This document shows positions 1-11,554 of a stretch of DNA of 64,000 nt, in pieces (the stretch's first letter is position 1; the number at the start of each line of letters is the position of its first letter). The notes beneath the pieces are model-generated. The model worked only from the letters and a program-made list of their open reading frames with translations. It did no database searches and was not told the DNA's origin. This DNA is from Rothia nasimurium (GTDB lineage: Bacteria; Actinomycetota; Actinomycetes; Actinomycetales; Micrococcaceae), in the NCBI RefSeq assembly GCF_014217215.1, contig NZ_CP056080.1, positions 1 through 64,000 on the forward strand, written 5' to 3'. The position numbers were made by a program, and so were the translations under genes.

Positions 1-1563
1 GAGCTTCAGAAGAAGTGGATGCACCTGGTAACCCTGTTGCGGGCAGATACCTCGGTGGCTCAGCGTCACCGCGCGCATATTGGCCTGGCTCAGCCTCACG
101 CTTTTATGGGTAATGTGCTGCTGATTGCGGTGCCGAGCGAGTTTACCCGCGATATTTTTCAGCACGAACTGAAGGAGACCCTGCAGGAGGCTATTACCGC
201 GACCTTTGGTCAGGGGGTGACCGAGGCTTTCATTATTGATACCAGCCTCGAGAATTCTCCCGAGAAGGTGGCACTGCCTGCAGCGGAGCGTCCTGCTGCT
301 CCGTCTTTCCCTGCGCCCGCTGAGCGGGAGCAGGCTTCTCGCGCCGGTTTCGACGACGCTGCCCACCAGCGTCCGGACGCAGCCCCCGCCTTTGGGCAGA
401 CACCGGCGGCTCCCGAGTTTGCCCAGGTCAACCACGAGGCAGAGCCTCTTGAAGAGCCTGTTGAGGCGGGCGAGATGGTTGAGGCCCCCGCGGAGCCGGG
501 GGATGTAAAGACCTGGGACTCCACTGCACGTCTGAACCCCAAGTACACCTTCGATAGCTTTGTGATTGGCCAGTCCAACCGTTTTGCCCACGCGGCTGCC
601 TTCGCGGTGTCCGAAACCCCGGCGTCTGCCTACAATCCCCTCTTTATCTACGGCGGCTCGGGTCTGGGTAAGACCCACCTGCTGCACGCCATCGGCCACT
701 ATGCCAAGAGCCTCTACCCCGGTTTGCGGGTGCGCTATGTGAATTCTGAGGAGTTCACCAACGACTTCATCAACTCCATTCGCGACAACAACGGTATTAC
801 CTTTAAGCAGATTTACCGCAATGTCGATATGCTTCTGATCGACGATATTCAGTTCCTGGCTGGGAAAGATAGCACCCAGGAAGAGTTCTTCCATACTTTC
901 AACGCCCTGCACAACCACCAGAAGCAGGTGGTCATCACCTCTGACCTGCCTCCCAAGCAGCTGACCGGTTTTGCAGAGCGTATGCGCTCGCGCTTTGAGT
1001 GGGGTTTGATTACCGATGTTCAGCCTCCGGAGCTCGAAACCCGTATCGCGATTCTGAGTAAGAAGGCCCAGAACGAGGGTCTTGATGTGCCCGATGACGT
1101 GATGGAATATATTGCCTCACATATCTCCACCAACATTCGTGAGCTGGAGGGCGCGCTGATTCGTGTGACCGCTTTTGCCTCCTTGCAGGGGCAGCCGGTG
1201 GATATGCAGCTGGCGGAGCAGGTACTCAAGGATCTGTTGCTGGACGACGGTGCCCAGGAGATTACGGCATCGCAGGTGTTGCAGGCGACGGCAGAGTACT
1301 TTGACGTGACGATTGATGATCTGCGGTCGAAGTCCCGTAGCCGTACTCTGGTGAACGCGCGTCAGATTGCCATGTATCTCTTGCGAGAGCTCACCGATAT
1401 GTCACTGCCCCGTATCGGGCAGGAGCTGGGCGACCGTGACCATACCACCGTGATGTACGCAGATCGCAAGATTCGTAACCTCATGGCGGAGCGTCGACCT
1501 ATCTTTAACCAGGTCACAGAGCTTACCAACCGTATTAAGCAAGGGTCTCGCGACGCATCCTAA
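1..1563 (+). CDS. dnaA: Chromosomal replication initiator DnaA (5' end cut by window)
   Basis: DnaA is the AAA+ ATPase that binds DnaA boxes and opens oriC. Visible parts are an N-terminal domain I fragment, a long Pro/Ala/Glu-rich linker (about residues 80-165 from the first in-frame ATG), a Walker [10 protein letters not shown] near residue 213, Walker [10 protein letters not shown], and a C-terminal domain IV with the DHTTVMYA signature that contacts DnaA boxes. An in-frame ATG lies at base 19, but the frame is open back to base 1 (ELQKKW before that Met) and domain I would be too short from there, so the true start probably lies outside the window. The gene is followed by the oriC spacer and dnaN. 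Confidence 0.97.
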   Translation, partial: ELQKKWMHLVTLLRADTSVAQRHRAHIGLAQPHAFMGNVLLIAVPSEFTRDIFQHELKETLQEAITATFGQGVTEAFIIDTSLENSPEKVALPAAERPAAPSFPAPAEREQASRAGFDDAAHQRPDAAPAFGQTPAAPEFAQVNHEAEPLEEPVEAGEMVEAPAEPGDVKTWDSTARLNPKYTFDSFVIGQSNRFAHAAAFAVSETPASAYNPLFIYGGSGLGKTHLLHAIGHYAKSLYPGLRVRYVNSEEFTNDFINSIRDNNGITFKQIYRNVDMLLIDDIQFLAGKDSTQEEFFHTFNALHNHQKQVVITSDLPPKQLTGFAERMRSRFEWGLITDVQPPELETRIAILSKKAQNEGLDVPDDVMEYIASHISTNIRELEGALIRVTAFASLQGQPVDMQLAEQVLKDLLLDDGAQEITASQVLQATAEYFDVTIDDLRSKSRSRTLVNARQIAMYLLRELTDMSLPRIGQELGDRDHTTVMYADRKIRNLMAERRPIFNQVTELTNRIKQGSRDAS

Positions 1564-1587
1564 CCCTAAAAGGCCTAGTCACAGGGC

Positions 1588-1596
1588 TGTGGATAA
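1588..1596 (-). promoter_or_regulatory. DnaA box
   Basis: Exact match to the consensus TTATCCACA on the minus strand, 25 bases after the dnaA stop codon. Confidence 0.8.
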
Positions 1597-1866
1597 CTTT
1601 GAGACTTAAGGGGTTTTAATGTGGATGTTAAGTGCATGAATATGCAAAGTCTGTGCAGTTCGGTGATTGCATAAATATCCATCCACTATTCATTCACACT
1701 GGAGACAGGTTTTCTGCACAGGTGCCCCACAAGCACTTGGTTGAGATTCCGGGGTCAAACTGGGTTTTCCACAGTTTTCACAAGGGTTATTAACACTACG
1801 ATTCTTAAAGAAAAAACGTCAAATAACAAAAATCTGTGCGCGTGCTGCCGAGTGGGGTTGGGCTCT

Positions 1867-1923
1867 TGTAATTACAGGTTTTCGTGAGAGCTCTTTGGTT
1901 CAGGGTCACGGCTTGTAATTACA
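1867..1923. promoter_or_regulatory. Pair of TGTAATTACA palindromes in oriC
   Basis: Two identical 10-bp palindromes, each within CTTGTAATTACAG, start 47 bp apart at 1867 and 1914, upstream of dnaN. The same palindrome recurs at 20199 in a second DnaA-box cluster and at 36289 inside a crcB gene. The spacing and symmetry suggest a dimeric DNA-binding protein. The protein is unknown. Confidence 0.5.
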
Positions 1924-2021
1924 GAAAAACAGCTTTAGCACCAAGGTAGTCCGGTAGACTGGACACCTGAACTATGCCCGTTTAAGGGCTTCTCATGTTT
2001 AAAGCTTTGGAAGGTGCTCCA

Positions 2022-3149
2022 GTGAAATTTACTGTCGAACGCGATACTTTGGCCGAGGCCGTCAGCTGGACTGCCCGCTCCCTCTCCCCTCGTCCGCCTG
2101 TACCGGTACTCTCTGGCCTACTCATCAAGGCAGCAGCCGGTGAAGTGTCTATTGCCAGCTTCGACTATGAGACCTCAGCTAAGCTCAACATCACAGCCGA
2201 TATCGCTGAAGAAGGCGAAGCGTTGGTATCTGGCCGTCTACTTGCCGATATCTGCCGTTCGCTGCCCAAGTCTGATGTGCTCTTTGAACTGCGTGAGGGC
2301 AAGGTTCACCTCTCCTGCGGTTCTTCTAACTTCAACCTGTCGTCCATGCCTGTAACCGACTACCCCGAGCTGCCTGCCCTCCCCGCGGTATCGGGTACCG
2401 TTGAGGGCTCTGAGTTCGCAAAGGCTGTTACCCAGGTGTCAATAGCAGCGTCCAAGGACGACACCCTGCCGATTCTGACCGGTGTGCGCATGGAAATCGA
2501 AGGTGACCAGATTACCCTGCTCGCAACCGACCGCTACCGTCTGGCCATGCGCGAGCTGACCTGGAACCCCGCAGATGCTTCTATCTCAACCGCTGCGCTG
2601 GTCAAGGCCAAAACCCTTTCTGAGGTCGCTAAGACCCTGGGGGGTGCAGGAGAGCTGTCCATCGCCCTGTCAGATGCCCACGAACTCATCGGCTTTGAAT
2701 CTGACTCCCGCCGCACCACCAGCCTGCTGGTCGACGGCGAATACCCCAAGATTCGTTCCCTCTTCCCCGAAGTCACCCCCGTGCACGCGATCGTCCGCAC
2801 CTCAGACCTGATGGAAGCCGTCCGCCGTGTCTCCCTGGTCGCTGAGCGCAACACCCCCGTCCGCCTGGCCTTCAGCCAGGGCCAGGTCACCCTGGACGCC
2901 GGCACCGGCGAGGACGCCCAGGCAACCGAGGTACTGCAGGCCCACCTGCACGGCGAGGACATCACCGTAGCCTTCAACCCCAGCTACCTCTCCGAGGGTC
3001 TGCACACCTTCGCGGCCAATAAGTTCGTGCGCTTCTCCTTCACCGACCCCCGCAAGCCCGTTGTGCTCTCTGAGCAGGACGACTGGCAGGCTGAGGACGA
3101 GAAAAACTACCGCTACCTGCTCATGCCTATCCGCCTGCAGAACCAGTAA
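2022..3149 (+). CDS. dnaN: DNA polymerase III beta subunit (sliding clamp)
   Basis: The beta clamp encircles DNA and tethers Pol III. The product of about 375 residues has the three-fold clamp architecture and ends with the typical YLLMPIRL motif. I chose GTG at 2022 because the resulting N-terminus (MKFTVERDTL) matches the family's usual MKF-VERD start and a GGAAGG Shine-Dalgarno lies about 7 bases upstream. An in-frame ATG at 1995, with AAGGG before it, is an alternative that adds nine residues. It lies between oriC and recF in the conserved dnaA-dnaN-recF order. Confidence 0.95.
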   Translation: MKFTVERDTLAEAVSWTARSLSPRPPVPVLSGLLIKAAAGEVSIASFDYETSAKLNITADIAEEGEALVSGRLLADICRSLPKSDVLFELREGKVHLSCGSSNFNLSSMPVTDYPELPALPAVSGTVEGSEFAKAVTQVSIAASKDDTLPILTGVRMEIEGDQITLLATDRYRLAMRELTWNPADASISTAALVKAKTLSEVAKTLGGAGELSIALSDAHELIGFESDSRRTTSLLVDGEYPKIRSLFPEVTPVHAIVRTSDLMEAVRRVSLVAERNTPVRLAFSQGQVTLDAGTGEDAQATEVLQAHLHGEDITVAFNPSYLSEGLHTFAANKFVRFSFTDPRKPVVLSEQDDWQAEDEKNYRYLLMPIRLQNQ

Positions 3150-3185
3150 AACCGCAGGTCAAACCGCTATCTCAAGGAGGGCGCG

Positions 3186-4379
3186 CTGTACATCGACCAC
3201 CTTTCGTTGATGGACTACCGCACCTACCAGCTCCTGACTCTCCCCCTCACCCCCGGCGTCACCGTCTTTCTCGGGTCAAACGGGGTGGGCAAAACCAACA
3301 TCGTTGAAGCCATCGACTACACCGCGCAGCTGGCTTCTCACCGGGTTAGTCAGGACGCCCCGCTGGTACGTGTGGGCGCTGACCGCGCCTACATCCGCAC
3401 CCGCACGGTCCGCGGCAACCAGCAGACCGTCCTTGAGTTTGAACTAGCCCCCGGTAAAAGCAACCGGGTGCGCATCAACCGGGCGGCGCCCGTCCGCGCC
3501 CGTGAAGCCCTGGGCGTCACTCGCACCGTTCTCTTCTCGCCCGAGGATCTGCAGCTGGTGAAGGGGGACCCCGCCGGGCGGCGCCGTTTTCTTGATGATT
3601 TGGCGGTATCCCTGCGCCCCTCTGTTGCCGCCTACCGGGCGGACTATGAGCGGGTTTTGCGCCAGCGGAATTCCCTGCTTAAGTCCATACGCTCGCGGCG
3701 CAGTACCGGGGCAGAGGACACCTACACCCTAGAGGTCTGGAACAAGCAGCTGGCGGACGCCGGTGCCCACCTTCTGCAGGCCCGGCTGCGCACCCTTGCC
3801 CTGCTTCTGCCGCAACTACAGAGGGCCTATACCGAGCTCACGGACGGCTCCAAGAGCGTGAGCCTGGTGTACGATTCCACTGTTTTCCCGCCGATCTCAG
3901 CTAACCTTCTGCCGACCGCAGCCCTGATGGGGGTAGAGGATTTGCGGGAGGCTATGCTGCGCGGATTTGCCGATAAGCAGAGGGAAGAGCTGGAGCGCGG
4001 CGTGACCCTGGTGGGACCCCATCGCGATGATCTTGCCCTGGAACTCGGTGGCATCCCGGTCAAGGGTTTTGCATCCCACGGGGAAAGCTGGTCGTATGCC
4101 CTGGCTCTGAAGTTGGCCTCCTGGTATGTGCACCTGGCAGATAACGATGCCCCTGGCGCCTCCCCCATCTTGATTCTTGATGACGTCTTTGCTGAGCTCG
4201 ACACCGCCCGCCGCCATAAGCTGGGCGCTATTGTTGCCGGTGCTGAACAGGTGCTGGTGACCTGCGCTGTAGCCGGCGATATTCCTGAAGAACTGGGTGA
4301 TATCACCCTGGTGCGGGTGGAACCGGGACGAGCCTGGGTGGATCCTTCGCCACTGGGTAATATTCCAGATAAGGAATAA
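3186..4379 (+). CDS. recF: DNA replication and repair protein RecF, probable CTG start
   Basis: RecF is an SMC-like ATPase that loads RecA at gaps. Visible motifs are Walker A GSNGVGKTN, the signature region around GPHRDDL, and Walker B ILILDDVFAELD. Family members begin MYI/MYV-HLSL-D-R, and here the matching residues YIDHLSLMDYRTY are preceded by CTG at 3186. A strong AAGGAGG at 3174-3180 sits 5 bases before that CTG. The next usable start, TTG at 3207, would be 26 bases from the Shine-Dalgarno and would lose conserved residues. It is followed by the DUF721 gene after 6 bases. Confidence 0.93.
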   Translation: MYIDHLSLMDYRTYQLLTLPLTPGVTVFLGSNGVGKTNIVEAIDYTAQLASHRVSQDAPLVRVGADRAYIRTRTVRGNQQTVLEFELAPGKSNRVRINRAAPVRAREALGVTRTVLFSPEDLQLVKGDPAGRRRFLDDLAVSLRPSVAAYRADYERVLRQRNSLLKSIRSRRSTGAEDTYTLEVWNKQLADAGAHLLQARLRTLALLLPQLQRAYTELTDGSKSVSLVYDSTVFPPISANLLPTAALMGVEDLREAMLRGFADKQREELERGVTLVGPHRDDLALELGGIPVKGFASHGESWSYALALKLASWYVHLADNDAPGASPILILDDVFAELDTARRHKLGAIVAGAEQVLVTCAVAGDIPEELGDITLVRVEPGRAWVDPSPLGNIPDKE

Positions 4380-4385
4380 ATTGCC

Positions 4386-4991
4386 ATGTGGGATAATATA
4401 GCTCAAACAGAATACGGTGCGGAGGCTGTAGATGCCCCCCATGCCCTGCTCAGTCGCATCCGGGCTGCCAAAGAAGCCCGCGGTGAACACCGGGTTCAGG
4501 GTGCTGCCGGCCGGAAAATTATCAAGGACTTCGGCCGCGTCATGAACGCTGAACCCGGCACCAAGGTACGCCGCTATACCTCAGCAGAATCTACCGGCCA
4601 GCTGGGGGGCTATACCGGAGCAGGCCCCAGCGTCCGTGACCCGCAAAGCCTCGGTGGCCTGCTCGACCGTGTCATTATGGAGCGGGGCTGGACCACTCCC
4701 CTGGCGGTTTCCTCGGTTATGGCCCGCTGGGATAAACTGGTCGGCCCCCAAATCGCCTCGAAAGCTACCCCCGAGAGTTTTGAGGACGGGGTGATGACCG
4801 TCCGCTGTGAATCAACCGCCTGGGCTGTGCAGATTCGCCAGATGAAATACGACATCATGCGCCGCTTCAACGGGGAGCTGGGGGACGATGTCGTCAAAGA
4901 CGTGCGCGCCTTTGGGCCAGCAGCCCCCTCGTGGAAAAAAGGACGGCGGGTTGCACCCGGCGGCCGCGGCCCCCGTGATACCTACGGGTAG
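4386..4991 (+). CDS. DUF721 protein, DciA-like putative helicase loader
   Basis: A 201-residue protein with a variable basic N-terminal half and a C-terminal DUF721 domain (about residues 85-175: GGLLDRVIMERGW, WDKLVGPQIA, CESTAWAVQIR). DUF721 includes DciA, which loads the replicative helicase in bacteria lacking DnaC/DnaI, and in actinobacteria the gene lies between recF and gyrB as here. It starts 6 bases after recF and is probably translationally linked to it. The C-terminus is basic (WKKGRRVAPGGRG). The helicase-loader role is inferred from family and position. Confidence 0.85.
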   Translation: MWDNIAQTEYGAEAVDAPHALLSRIRAAKEARGEHRVQGAAGRKIIKDFGRVMNAEPGTKVRRYTSAESTGQLGGYTGAGPSVRDPQSLGGLLDRVIMERGWTTPLAVSSVMARWDKLVGPQIASKATPESFEDGVMTVRCESTAWAVQIRQMKYDIMRRFNGELGDDVVKDVRAFGPAAPSWKKGRRVAPGGRGPRDTYG

Positions 4992-5140
4992 AAAACCCAA
5001 GAGTGCAAATTACAAAAATCGTTTCTGCGTCCCTGACCCCCTGACCCTGTGAGAACCCACAGCATCGGGGTTCCGGGCGCTCTAGCAGCGAGCTAGGGCT
5101 CTTCTGGCCCTAAGTACCCCTCTAAAACATCACAAAACAG

Positions 5141-5168
5141 GTTCAAAAATGGCCCTGTGCGGTAGAAT
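5141..5168 (+). promoter_or_regulatory. Possible gyrB promoter
   Basis: TAGAAT at 5163-5168 is a good -10 hexamer. The preceding GTTCAA/TTCAAA at 5141-5147 is a weak -35 at slightly short spacing. It lies in the 299-bp gap between the DUF721 gene and gyrB. Confidence 0.4.
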
Positions 5169-5284
5169 TGAGAGCAGAATACGCGCGCCTGCCCGCCCGT
5201 ACAGCAGCCCCACCCCGCCGCCTTGAGCGCGGGCGTCCGCGCTGAACGGCCGCCGGTGCGAGACCGACCATGCAAGGAGCCTAA

Positions 5285-7318
<2,034 letters not shown>

Positions 7319-7391
7319 GGCTTTTAGCGTGCATTAAGCGCTATATAGCCAATACGGAATATAAAAATCAAGGACGAAAAATGAGGAACTT

Positions 7392-10043
7392 ATGAGCGAC
7401 GAGAACACCACCAGCTCACCCCAGCCCGTCGAGGGCGATATCGTTGCAACCGACGCGACCCCGGTACCTGCCGGCGGCAACGTTGAGGTTGTAGACCTGC
7501 GCTCCGAGATGGAGCGCTCCTACCTGGACTACGCTATGGCTGTCATTATCGGCCGTGCCCTGCCCGATGTGCGTGACGGCCTCAAGCCCGTGCACCGCCG
7601 CGTCATCTACGCCATGTACGACGGCGGCTACCGCCCCGAGCGCTCCTTCAACAAGTGCGCCCGCGTCGTCGGTGAAGTCATGGGTCAGTACCACCCCCAC
7701 GGCGACGTCGCTATCTACGACACCCTGGTGCGCCTGATTCAGGACTGGGTTATGCGCTACCCCCTGGCCCTCGGTCAGGGTAACTTTGGCTCCCCCGGTA
7801 ACGACGGTGCAGCAGCTCCCCGTTACACCGAAACCAAGATGGCCCCCCTGGCTCTCGAAATGGTACGAGATATCACCGAGGATGCTGTCGACTTCCAGCC
7901 CAACTACGACGGCAAGAACCAGGAGCCGGTCGTCCTGCCCTCCCGCATCCCCAACCTGCTGGTCAACGGCTCATCGGGTATCGCGGTCGGTATGGCCACC
8001 AACATCCCGCCGCATAACCTGCGCGAGGTAGCCGACGGTGTGCAGTGGTTCCTGCAGAACCCCGAAGCTTCCAACGAAGAGCTGCTCGAAGCCCTGATTG
8101 CCCGCATTAAGGGTCCCGACTTCCCCACCGGCGCTACCATCCTGGGCCACAAGGGAATCGAGCAGGCCTACCGTACCGGCCGCGGCTCCATCACCATGCG
8201 CGCTGTGGTCAACGTCGAAGAAATCCAGGGCCGCACCTGCCTGGTCGTCACCGAACTTCCCTATCAGGCCAACCCCGATAACCTGGCCATCAAGATTGCC
8301 GAACTGGTCAAGGACGGTAAAATCACCGGCATCGCCGACCTGCGCGACGAAACCTCCGGCCGTACTGGCCAGCGTCTGGTTATCGTCCTCAAACGCGACG
8401 CCGTGCCCAAGGTGGTGCTGAACAACCTCTACAAGCACACTCAGCTGCAGGAAAACTTCTCAGCCAACATGCTGGCGATTGTGGACGGCGTACCCCGCAC
8501 CCTCTCGCTGGACGCCTTCATCCGTCACTGGGTCAACCATCAGCTCGAAGTTATCGTCCGCCGCACCCGTTACCGTCTGCGTCAGGCCGAAGAAGAAGCG
8601 CATATCCTGCGTGGCCTGCTCAAGGCCCTCGATGCCCTCGACGAGGTCATCGCCCTGATTCGCCGCTCCCCCACCGCCGATGACGCCCGCACCGGCCTGA
8701 TGGACTTCCTCGACATCGACGAGGCCCAGGCCCAGGCGATTCTGAACATGCAGCTGCGCCGTCTGGCCGCCCTGGAACGCCAGAAGATCCAGGATCGCCA
8801 CGATGAGCTCATGCGCATGATTGACGAGTACAACGCGATTATTGCCTCTGAGGATCGCCAGCGCGCCATCATCTCTGAAGAGCTGGCCGAAATCGTCGCC
8901 CGCTTCGGCGATGAGCGCCGCACCAAGATTCTCATGGGCTACGACGGCGACATGTCCATGGAAGACCTCATCCCCGAGGAAGAAATGGTCGTCACCATCA
9001 CCCGCGGCGGCTATGTCAAGCGCACCCGCAGCGACCAGTACCGCTCCCAGCACCGCGGTGGCAAGGGTATCAAGGGTGCCTCCCTACGCGGGGACGACGT
9101 GGTTCAGCACTTCTTCGTCACCTCCACCCACTCCTGGATTCTCTTCTTCACCAACCTGGGCCGCGTCTACCGCACCAAGGCCTACGAGCTCATGGAAGCT
9201 GGCCGCGACGCCAAGGGCCAGCACGTGGCTAACCTGCTAGCCTTCCAGCCTGAGGAGACCATCGCTAAGGTTATGGAGCTCAAGTCCTATGAGGACGCCC
9301 CCTACCTGATTCTGGCCACCAAGAACGGTCTGGTGAAGAAAACCGCCCTGTCGGACTACGACACCAACCGTGCTGCCGGCGTCATCGCCATCAACCTGCG
9401 TGACGGCGACGAGCTGGTTTCAGCCCAGCTGGCCAGTGCCGAGGACGATCTGCTGCTGATCTCCCGCCAGGGCCAGTCCCTGCGTTTCACCGCCTCTGAC
9501 GAGGCTCTGCGCCCCATGGGCCGCGCAACCTCCGGTGTGACCGGCATGAAGTTCCGCGACAGCGACGAGTTGCTCTCAGCCAACGTCGTCACCGATGACT
9601 CCTTCGTCTTTGTGGTTACCGCTGGCGGCTACGCCAAGCGCACCCAGGTCGACCAGTACCGCGTACAGGGTCGAGGCGGTCTCGGCATCAAGGTCGCCAA
9701 GCTGGCAGAAGACCGCGGCGAGCTCGTCGGCGGCCTGATTGTGGGCGAAGAGGACGAGGTTATGGTCGTCATGCAGTCTGGCAAGGTTGTGCGTACCTCG
9801 GTCTCAGAAGTACCGGCCAAGGGCCGCGACACCATGGGCGTCATTTTCGCCAAGCCTGGCAAGAACGACGAGATCCTCGAAGTCGCCCGCAACTACGAGC
9901 GCAACATCGATGAGGCAGACGACACCGACGAAAACGGAGCCGAAAGCCCCGAAAAGCCGGCAGATGAAGTACCTTTAGAAAACAACACCACCCCGGCAGT
10001 AGCCGACACCGCAGACGCACTTGGAGGTAAGAGTGAGCACTAA
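7392..10043 (+). CDS. gyrA: DNA gyrase subunit A
   Basis: GyrA carries the DNA breakage-reunion activity. Within 883 residues the catalytic tyrosine lies in [11 protein letters not shown] (about Y145), followed by the tower and coiled-coil domains and six GyrA-type beta-propeller repeats (e.g. [14 protein letters not shown], the GyrA box). The C-terminus is a long acidic tail. In the quinolone-resistance region [10 protein letters not shown], Val occupies the position equivalent to E. coli Ser83, and Asp87 is kept. The stop overlaps the start of the downstream DUF3566 gene by 11 bases, which suggests translational coupling. Confidence 0.98.
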   Translation: MSDENTTSSPQPVEGDIVATDATPVPAGGNVEVVDLRSEMERSYLDYAMAVIIGRALPDVRDGLKPVHRRVIYAMYDGGYRPERSFNKCARVVGEVMGQYHPHGDVAIYDTLVRLIQDWVMRYPLALGQGNFGSPGNDGAAAPRYTETKMAPLALEMVRDITEDAVDFQPNYDGKNQEPVVLPSRIPNLLVNGSSGIAVGMATNIPPHNLREVADGVQWFLQNPEASNEELLEALIARIKGPDFPTGATILGHKGIEQAYRTGRGSITMRAVVNVEEIQGRTCLVVTELPYQANPDNLAIKIAELVKDGKITGIADLRDETSGRTGQRLVIVLKRDAVPKVVLNNLYKHTQLQENFSANMLAIVDGVPRTLSLDAFIRHWVNHQLEVIVRRTRYRLRQAEEEAHILRGLLKALDALDEVIALIRRSPTADDARTGLMDFLDIDEAQAQAILNMQLRRLAALERQKIQDRHDELMRMIDEYNAIIASEDRQRAIISEELAEIVARFGDERRTKILMGYDGDMSMEDLIPEEEMVVTITRGGYVKRTRSDQYRSQHRGGKGIKGASLRGDDVVQHFFVTSTHSWILFFTNLGRVYRTKAYELMEAGRDAKGQHVANLLAFQPEETIAKVMELKSYEDAPYLILATKNGLVKKTALSDYDTNRAAGVIAINLRDGDELVSAQLASAEDDLLLISRQGQSLRFTASDEALRPMGRATSGVTGMKFRDSDELLSANVVTDDSFVFVVTAGGYAKRTQVDQYRVQGRGGLGIKVAKLAEDRGELVGGLIVGEEDEVMVVMQSGKVVRTSVSEVPAKGRDTMGVIFAKPGKNDEILEVARNYERNIDEADDTDENGAESPEKPADEVPLENNTTPAVADTADALGGKSEH

Positions 10044-10539
10044 AAGCACCGGAACCGCACCGCGGCCAGCGCCGCGAGCCGGCACCCCGCGCGCTGCCCA
10101 AGGTAAGGCACGCCCCCAGAGTGCGGCGTCCGCAGGTGCTCAGCGCAAGCCGCTGGTGCGCCCCGCCCCCCGCTCCAAGATCCGTCGCGCTCGCCTGGTC
10201 GTTGCCAAGGTAGATACCTTCTCGGTCGCCAAGCTCGTCTTCCTGCTCTCGGTCGCCATCGGTGTCGCTACCGTGGTTGCAGCCGTCATTCTCTGGCTCG
10301 TCATGCAGGCCACCGGCGCCTTCCAGAGCCTTAATGACCTGCTGACCCTACTCGGTACCACCGGTGACGCCGTAGACATCTCCCAGTACCTCTCACTGGG
10401 GCAGGTGGCTCTCTACAGCACCATCATCTCCGTGGTGAACGTCGTGCTCTTCACCCTGCTCGGCACCCTGGCAGCCATGCTCTACAACGTGGCAGCCAAG
10501 CTGGTTGGCGGCGTGGGCGTAACCCTCACCGACGAATAA
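10033..10539 (+). CDS. DUF3566 membrane protein downstream of gyrA
   Basis: A 168-residue protein with a basic, Ala/Pro-rich cytoplasmic N-terminus (about 50 residues) and two hydrophobic segments (about 70-100 and 125-155) around a short extracytoplasmic loop. This matches DUF3566, which follows gyrA in many actinobacteria and has no settled function. The GTG at 10033 has GGAGG 5 bases upstream, inside the gyrA C-terminal codons. A strong hairpin terminator follows, so it closes the gyrB-gyrA operon. Confidence 0.85.
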   Translation: MSTKSTGTAPRPAPRAGTPRAAQGKARPQSAASAGAQRKPLVRPAPRSKIRRARLVVAKVDTFSVAKLVFLLSVAIGVATVVAAVILWLVMQATGAFQSLNDLLTLLGTTGDAVDISQYLSLGQVALYSTIISVVNVVLFTLLGTLAAMLYNVAAKLVGGVGVTLTDE

Positions 10540-10555
10540 ACCAAAACCCCTGTTC

Positions 10556-10598
10556 AGCTTCGTGGCGCCCTGCAAACTCAGGGTGCCACGAAGCTTTT
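10556..10598 (+). terminator. Rho-independent terminator of the gyr operon
   Basis: A 17-bp stem with one mismatch (10556-10572 pairing with 10579-10595), a six-base loop and a short T run, directly after the DUF3566 gene. Confidence 0.8.
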
Positions 10599-10696
10599 AA
10601 ACACCCCTTCAGGGTGTGTGTCTCAGAACACGCCATTTCGATTTGGCAAGGTGTCAAAACCTGTGTAAAGTTATATCTCGTTCTGATGAACACCAA

Positions 10697-10770
10697 GGGC
10701 GTATAGCTCAGACGGTTAGAGCGCTACACTGATAATGTAGAGGTCCCAGGTTCAATTCCTGGTACGCCCA
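10697..10770 (+). tRNA. tRNA-Ile (GAT anticodon)
   Basis: A 74-nt cloverleaf: acceptor GGGCGTA pairs with TACGCCC, then discriminator A. The D-arm contains AGCTCAGACGGTTAGAGC, the anticodon loop is CTGATAA with GAT, and the T-arm is CCAGGTTCAATTCCTGG. CCA is not encoded. The position after gyrA is typical for the group. Confidence 0.97.
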
Positions 10771-10793
10771 CTCACCTTGGTTGAAAGGTTGAC

Positions 10794-10913
10794 ATGAAGA
10801 AATTTATGGCAATCACGCTCGCTGCGCTGGCAACAGCGGTAGCAGCAAAGAAAGCTAAGGATTCTCAGGAGAATAAAAAAACTTGGGAAGAAGCTACAGA
10901 TAAAATTTCATAG
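10794..10913 (+). CDS. DLW-39-family small protein
   Basis: A 39-codon reading frame between tRNA-Ile and tRNA-Ala: MKKFMAITLAALATAVAAKK, then a polar tail with KKTWEEATDKIS. The Lys start, single hydrophobic helix, exact length of 39 and Trp-Glu near the end match the actinobacterial DLW-39 family, which lies next to these tRNAs. Here the DLW motif reads KTW. GAAAGG lies about 7 bases upstream of the ATG. It is probably a single-span membrane peptide. The function is unknown. Confidence 0.8.
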   Translation: MKKFMAITLAALATAVAAKKAKDSQENKKTWEEATDKIS

Positions 10914-10925
10914 GTAGCACCCGAT

Positions 10926-10998
10926 GGGGGCGTGGCGCAATTGGTAGCGCACCTGCTTTGCAAGCAGGGGGTTAGGGGTTCGAGTCCCCTCGCCTCCA
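10926..10998 (+). tRNA. tRNA-Ala (TGC anticodon), copy 1
   Basis: A 73-nt cloverleaf: acceptor GGGGGCG pairs with CGCCTCC (one G-U), the anticodon loop is CTTTGCAAG with TGC, and the T-arm is GGGGTTCGAGTCCCC. It is followed by 5S rRNA after three bases. It is identical to the copy at 14021. Confidence 0.97.
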
Positions 10999-11001
10999 CT
11001 C

Positions 11002-11117
11002 TTCGGTGATTATAGCAAGAGGGAAACACCCGGTCCCATCCCGAACCCGGAAGTTAAGGCTCTTAGCGCCGATGGTACTGCACTGGCGACGGTGTGGGAG
11101 AGTAGGTCATCGCCGAA
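11002..11117 (+). rRNA. rrf: 5S ribosomal RNA, orphan copy 1
   Basis: About 116 nt with the 5S core GAGGGAAACACCCGGTCCCA, CCGAACCCGGAAGTTAAG, GCCGATGGTACTGCA and GTGGGAGAGTAGGTCATCGC. The ends (TTCGGTGAT / ATCGCCGAA) pair as helix I. No 16S or 23S rRNA is nearby, so it stands outside an rRNA operon. It is preceded by tRNA-Ala and followed by a terminator, which suggests a two-gene transcript. Confidence 0.93.
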
Positions 11118-11128
11118 TTAAATTTGGT

Positions 11129-11164
11129 AAGGAACCCCAGTCGAAAGACTGGGGTTCCTTTTTT
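11129..11164 (+). terminator. Rho-independent terminator after 5S copy 1
   Basis: Perfect stem AAGGAACCCCAGTC / GACTGGGGTTCCTT with a GAAA tetraloop and a run of six T. Confidence 0.95.
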
Positions 11165-11166
11165 GT

Positions 11167-11554
11167 ATAGGCGCTTCTGCTCTGGGGCGGGTTGGGCGTG
11201 GAAATAGGGTTCAACTAAACCTTGAACTTTTGTGGCAGTTTATGAGTAACCCCACGGGGTCTTAAGATGAACAAATGGTAAACAACATCGCTCTGGGTGT
11301 GGGATTCTCGTGACGAGAGGCCCTGCCTACTCGGGGAAAACCATATAAAACCACATTCTTTTAAGGGGGAGCCTCGCAGGGAATACCCCTAACCAGGTGA
11401 AACGAAAGTATTTCCACCTTCGCCGCGGCGGGCGTCCTTGCCAAAAATATGCCTCTTGTGGGTTTTATGAAACTTAAGCAACATTTCACCCCTGCCTACC
11501 CCCTCAGTTGCCTGATGTTTCCAAAAACCTGCCTTGCCCACAAGAATAGAAACC
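11167..11554. other. Non-coding gap upstream of the phosphate transporter
   Basis: I see no convincing gene in these 388 bases. Short stems such as ACCCCACGGGGT at about 11251 and the AT-rich ATATAAAACC near 11343 suggest promoter or leader sequence for the pit gene, but I cannot assign exact sites. Confidence 0.4.

Larger units (their letters stand above)
1564..1994. other. Putative oriC (dnaA-dnaN intergenic region)
   Basis: This non-coding spacer lies between dnaA and dnaN, the usual origin position in Actinomycetota. It contains one perfect DnaA box (TTATCCACA on the minus strand, 1588-1596), a one-mismatch box TTTTCCACA at 1765-1773, and an AT-rich stretch around 1795-1840 that could be the unwinding element. 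Two copies of the palindrome TGTAATTACA lie at 1867-1876 and 1914-1923. A TAGACT -10-like hexamer at about 1952 probably serves dnaN. Perfect boxes are fewer than expected for an actinobacterial origin, so weaker boxes may matter. Confidence 0.8.
10926..11166 (+). repeat. 241-bp tRNA-Ala/5S/terminator duplicate, copy 1
   Basis: Read base by base, this unit is identical to 14021-14261, with an offset of exactly 3095 bp. Similarity starts at the first base of the tRNA and stops two bases after the terminator T run. Confidence 0.95.
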
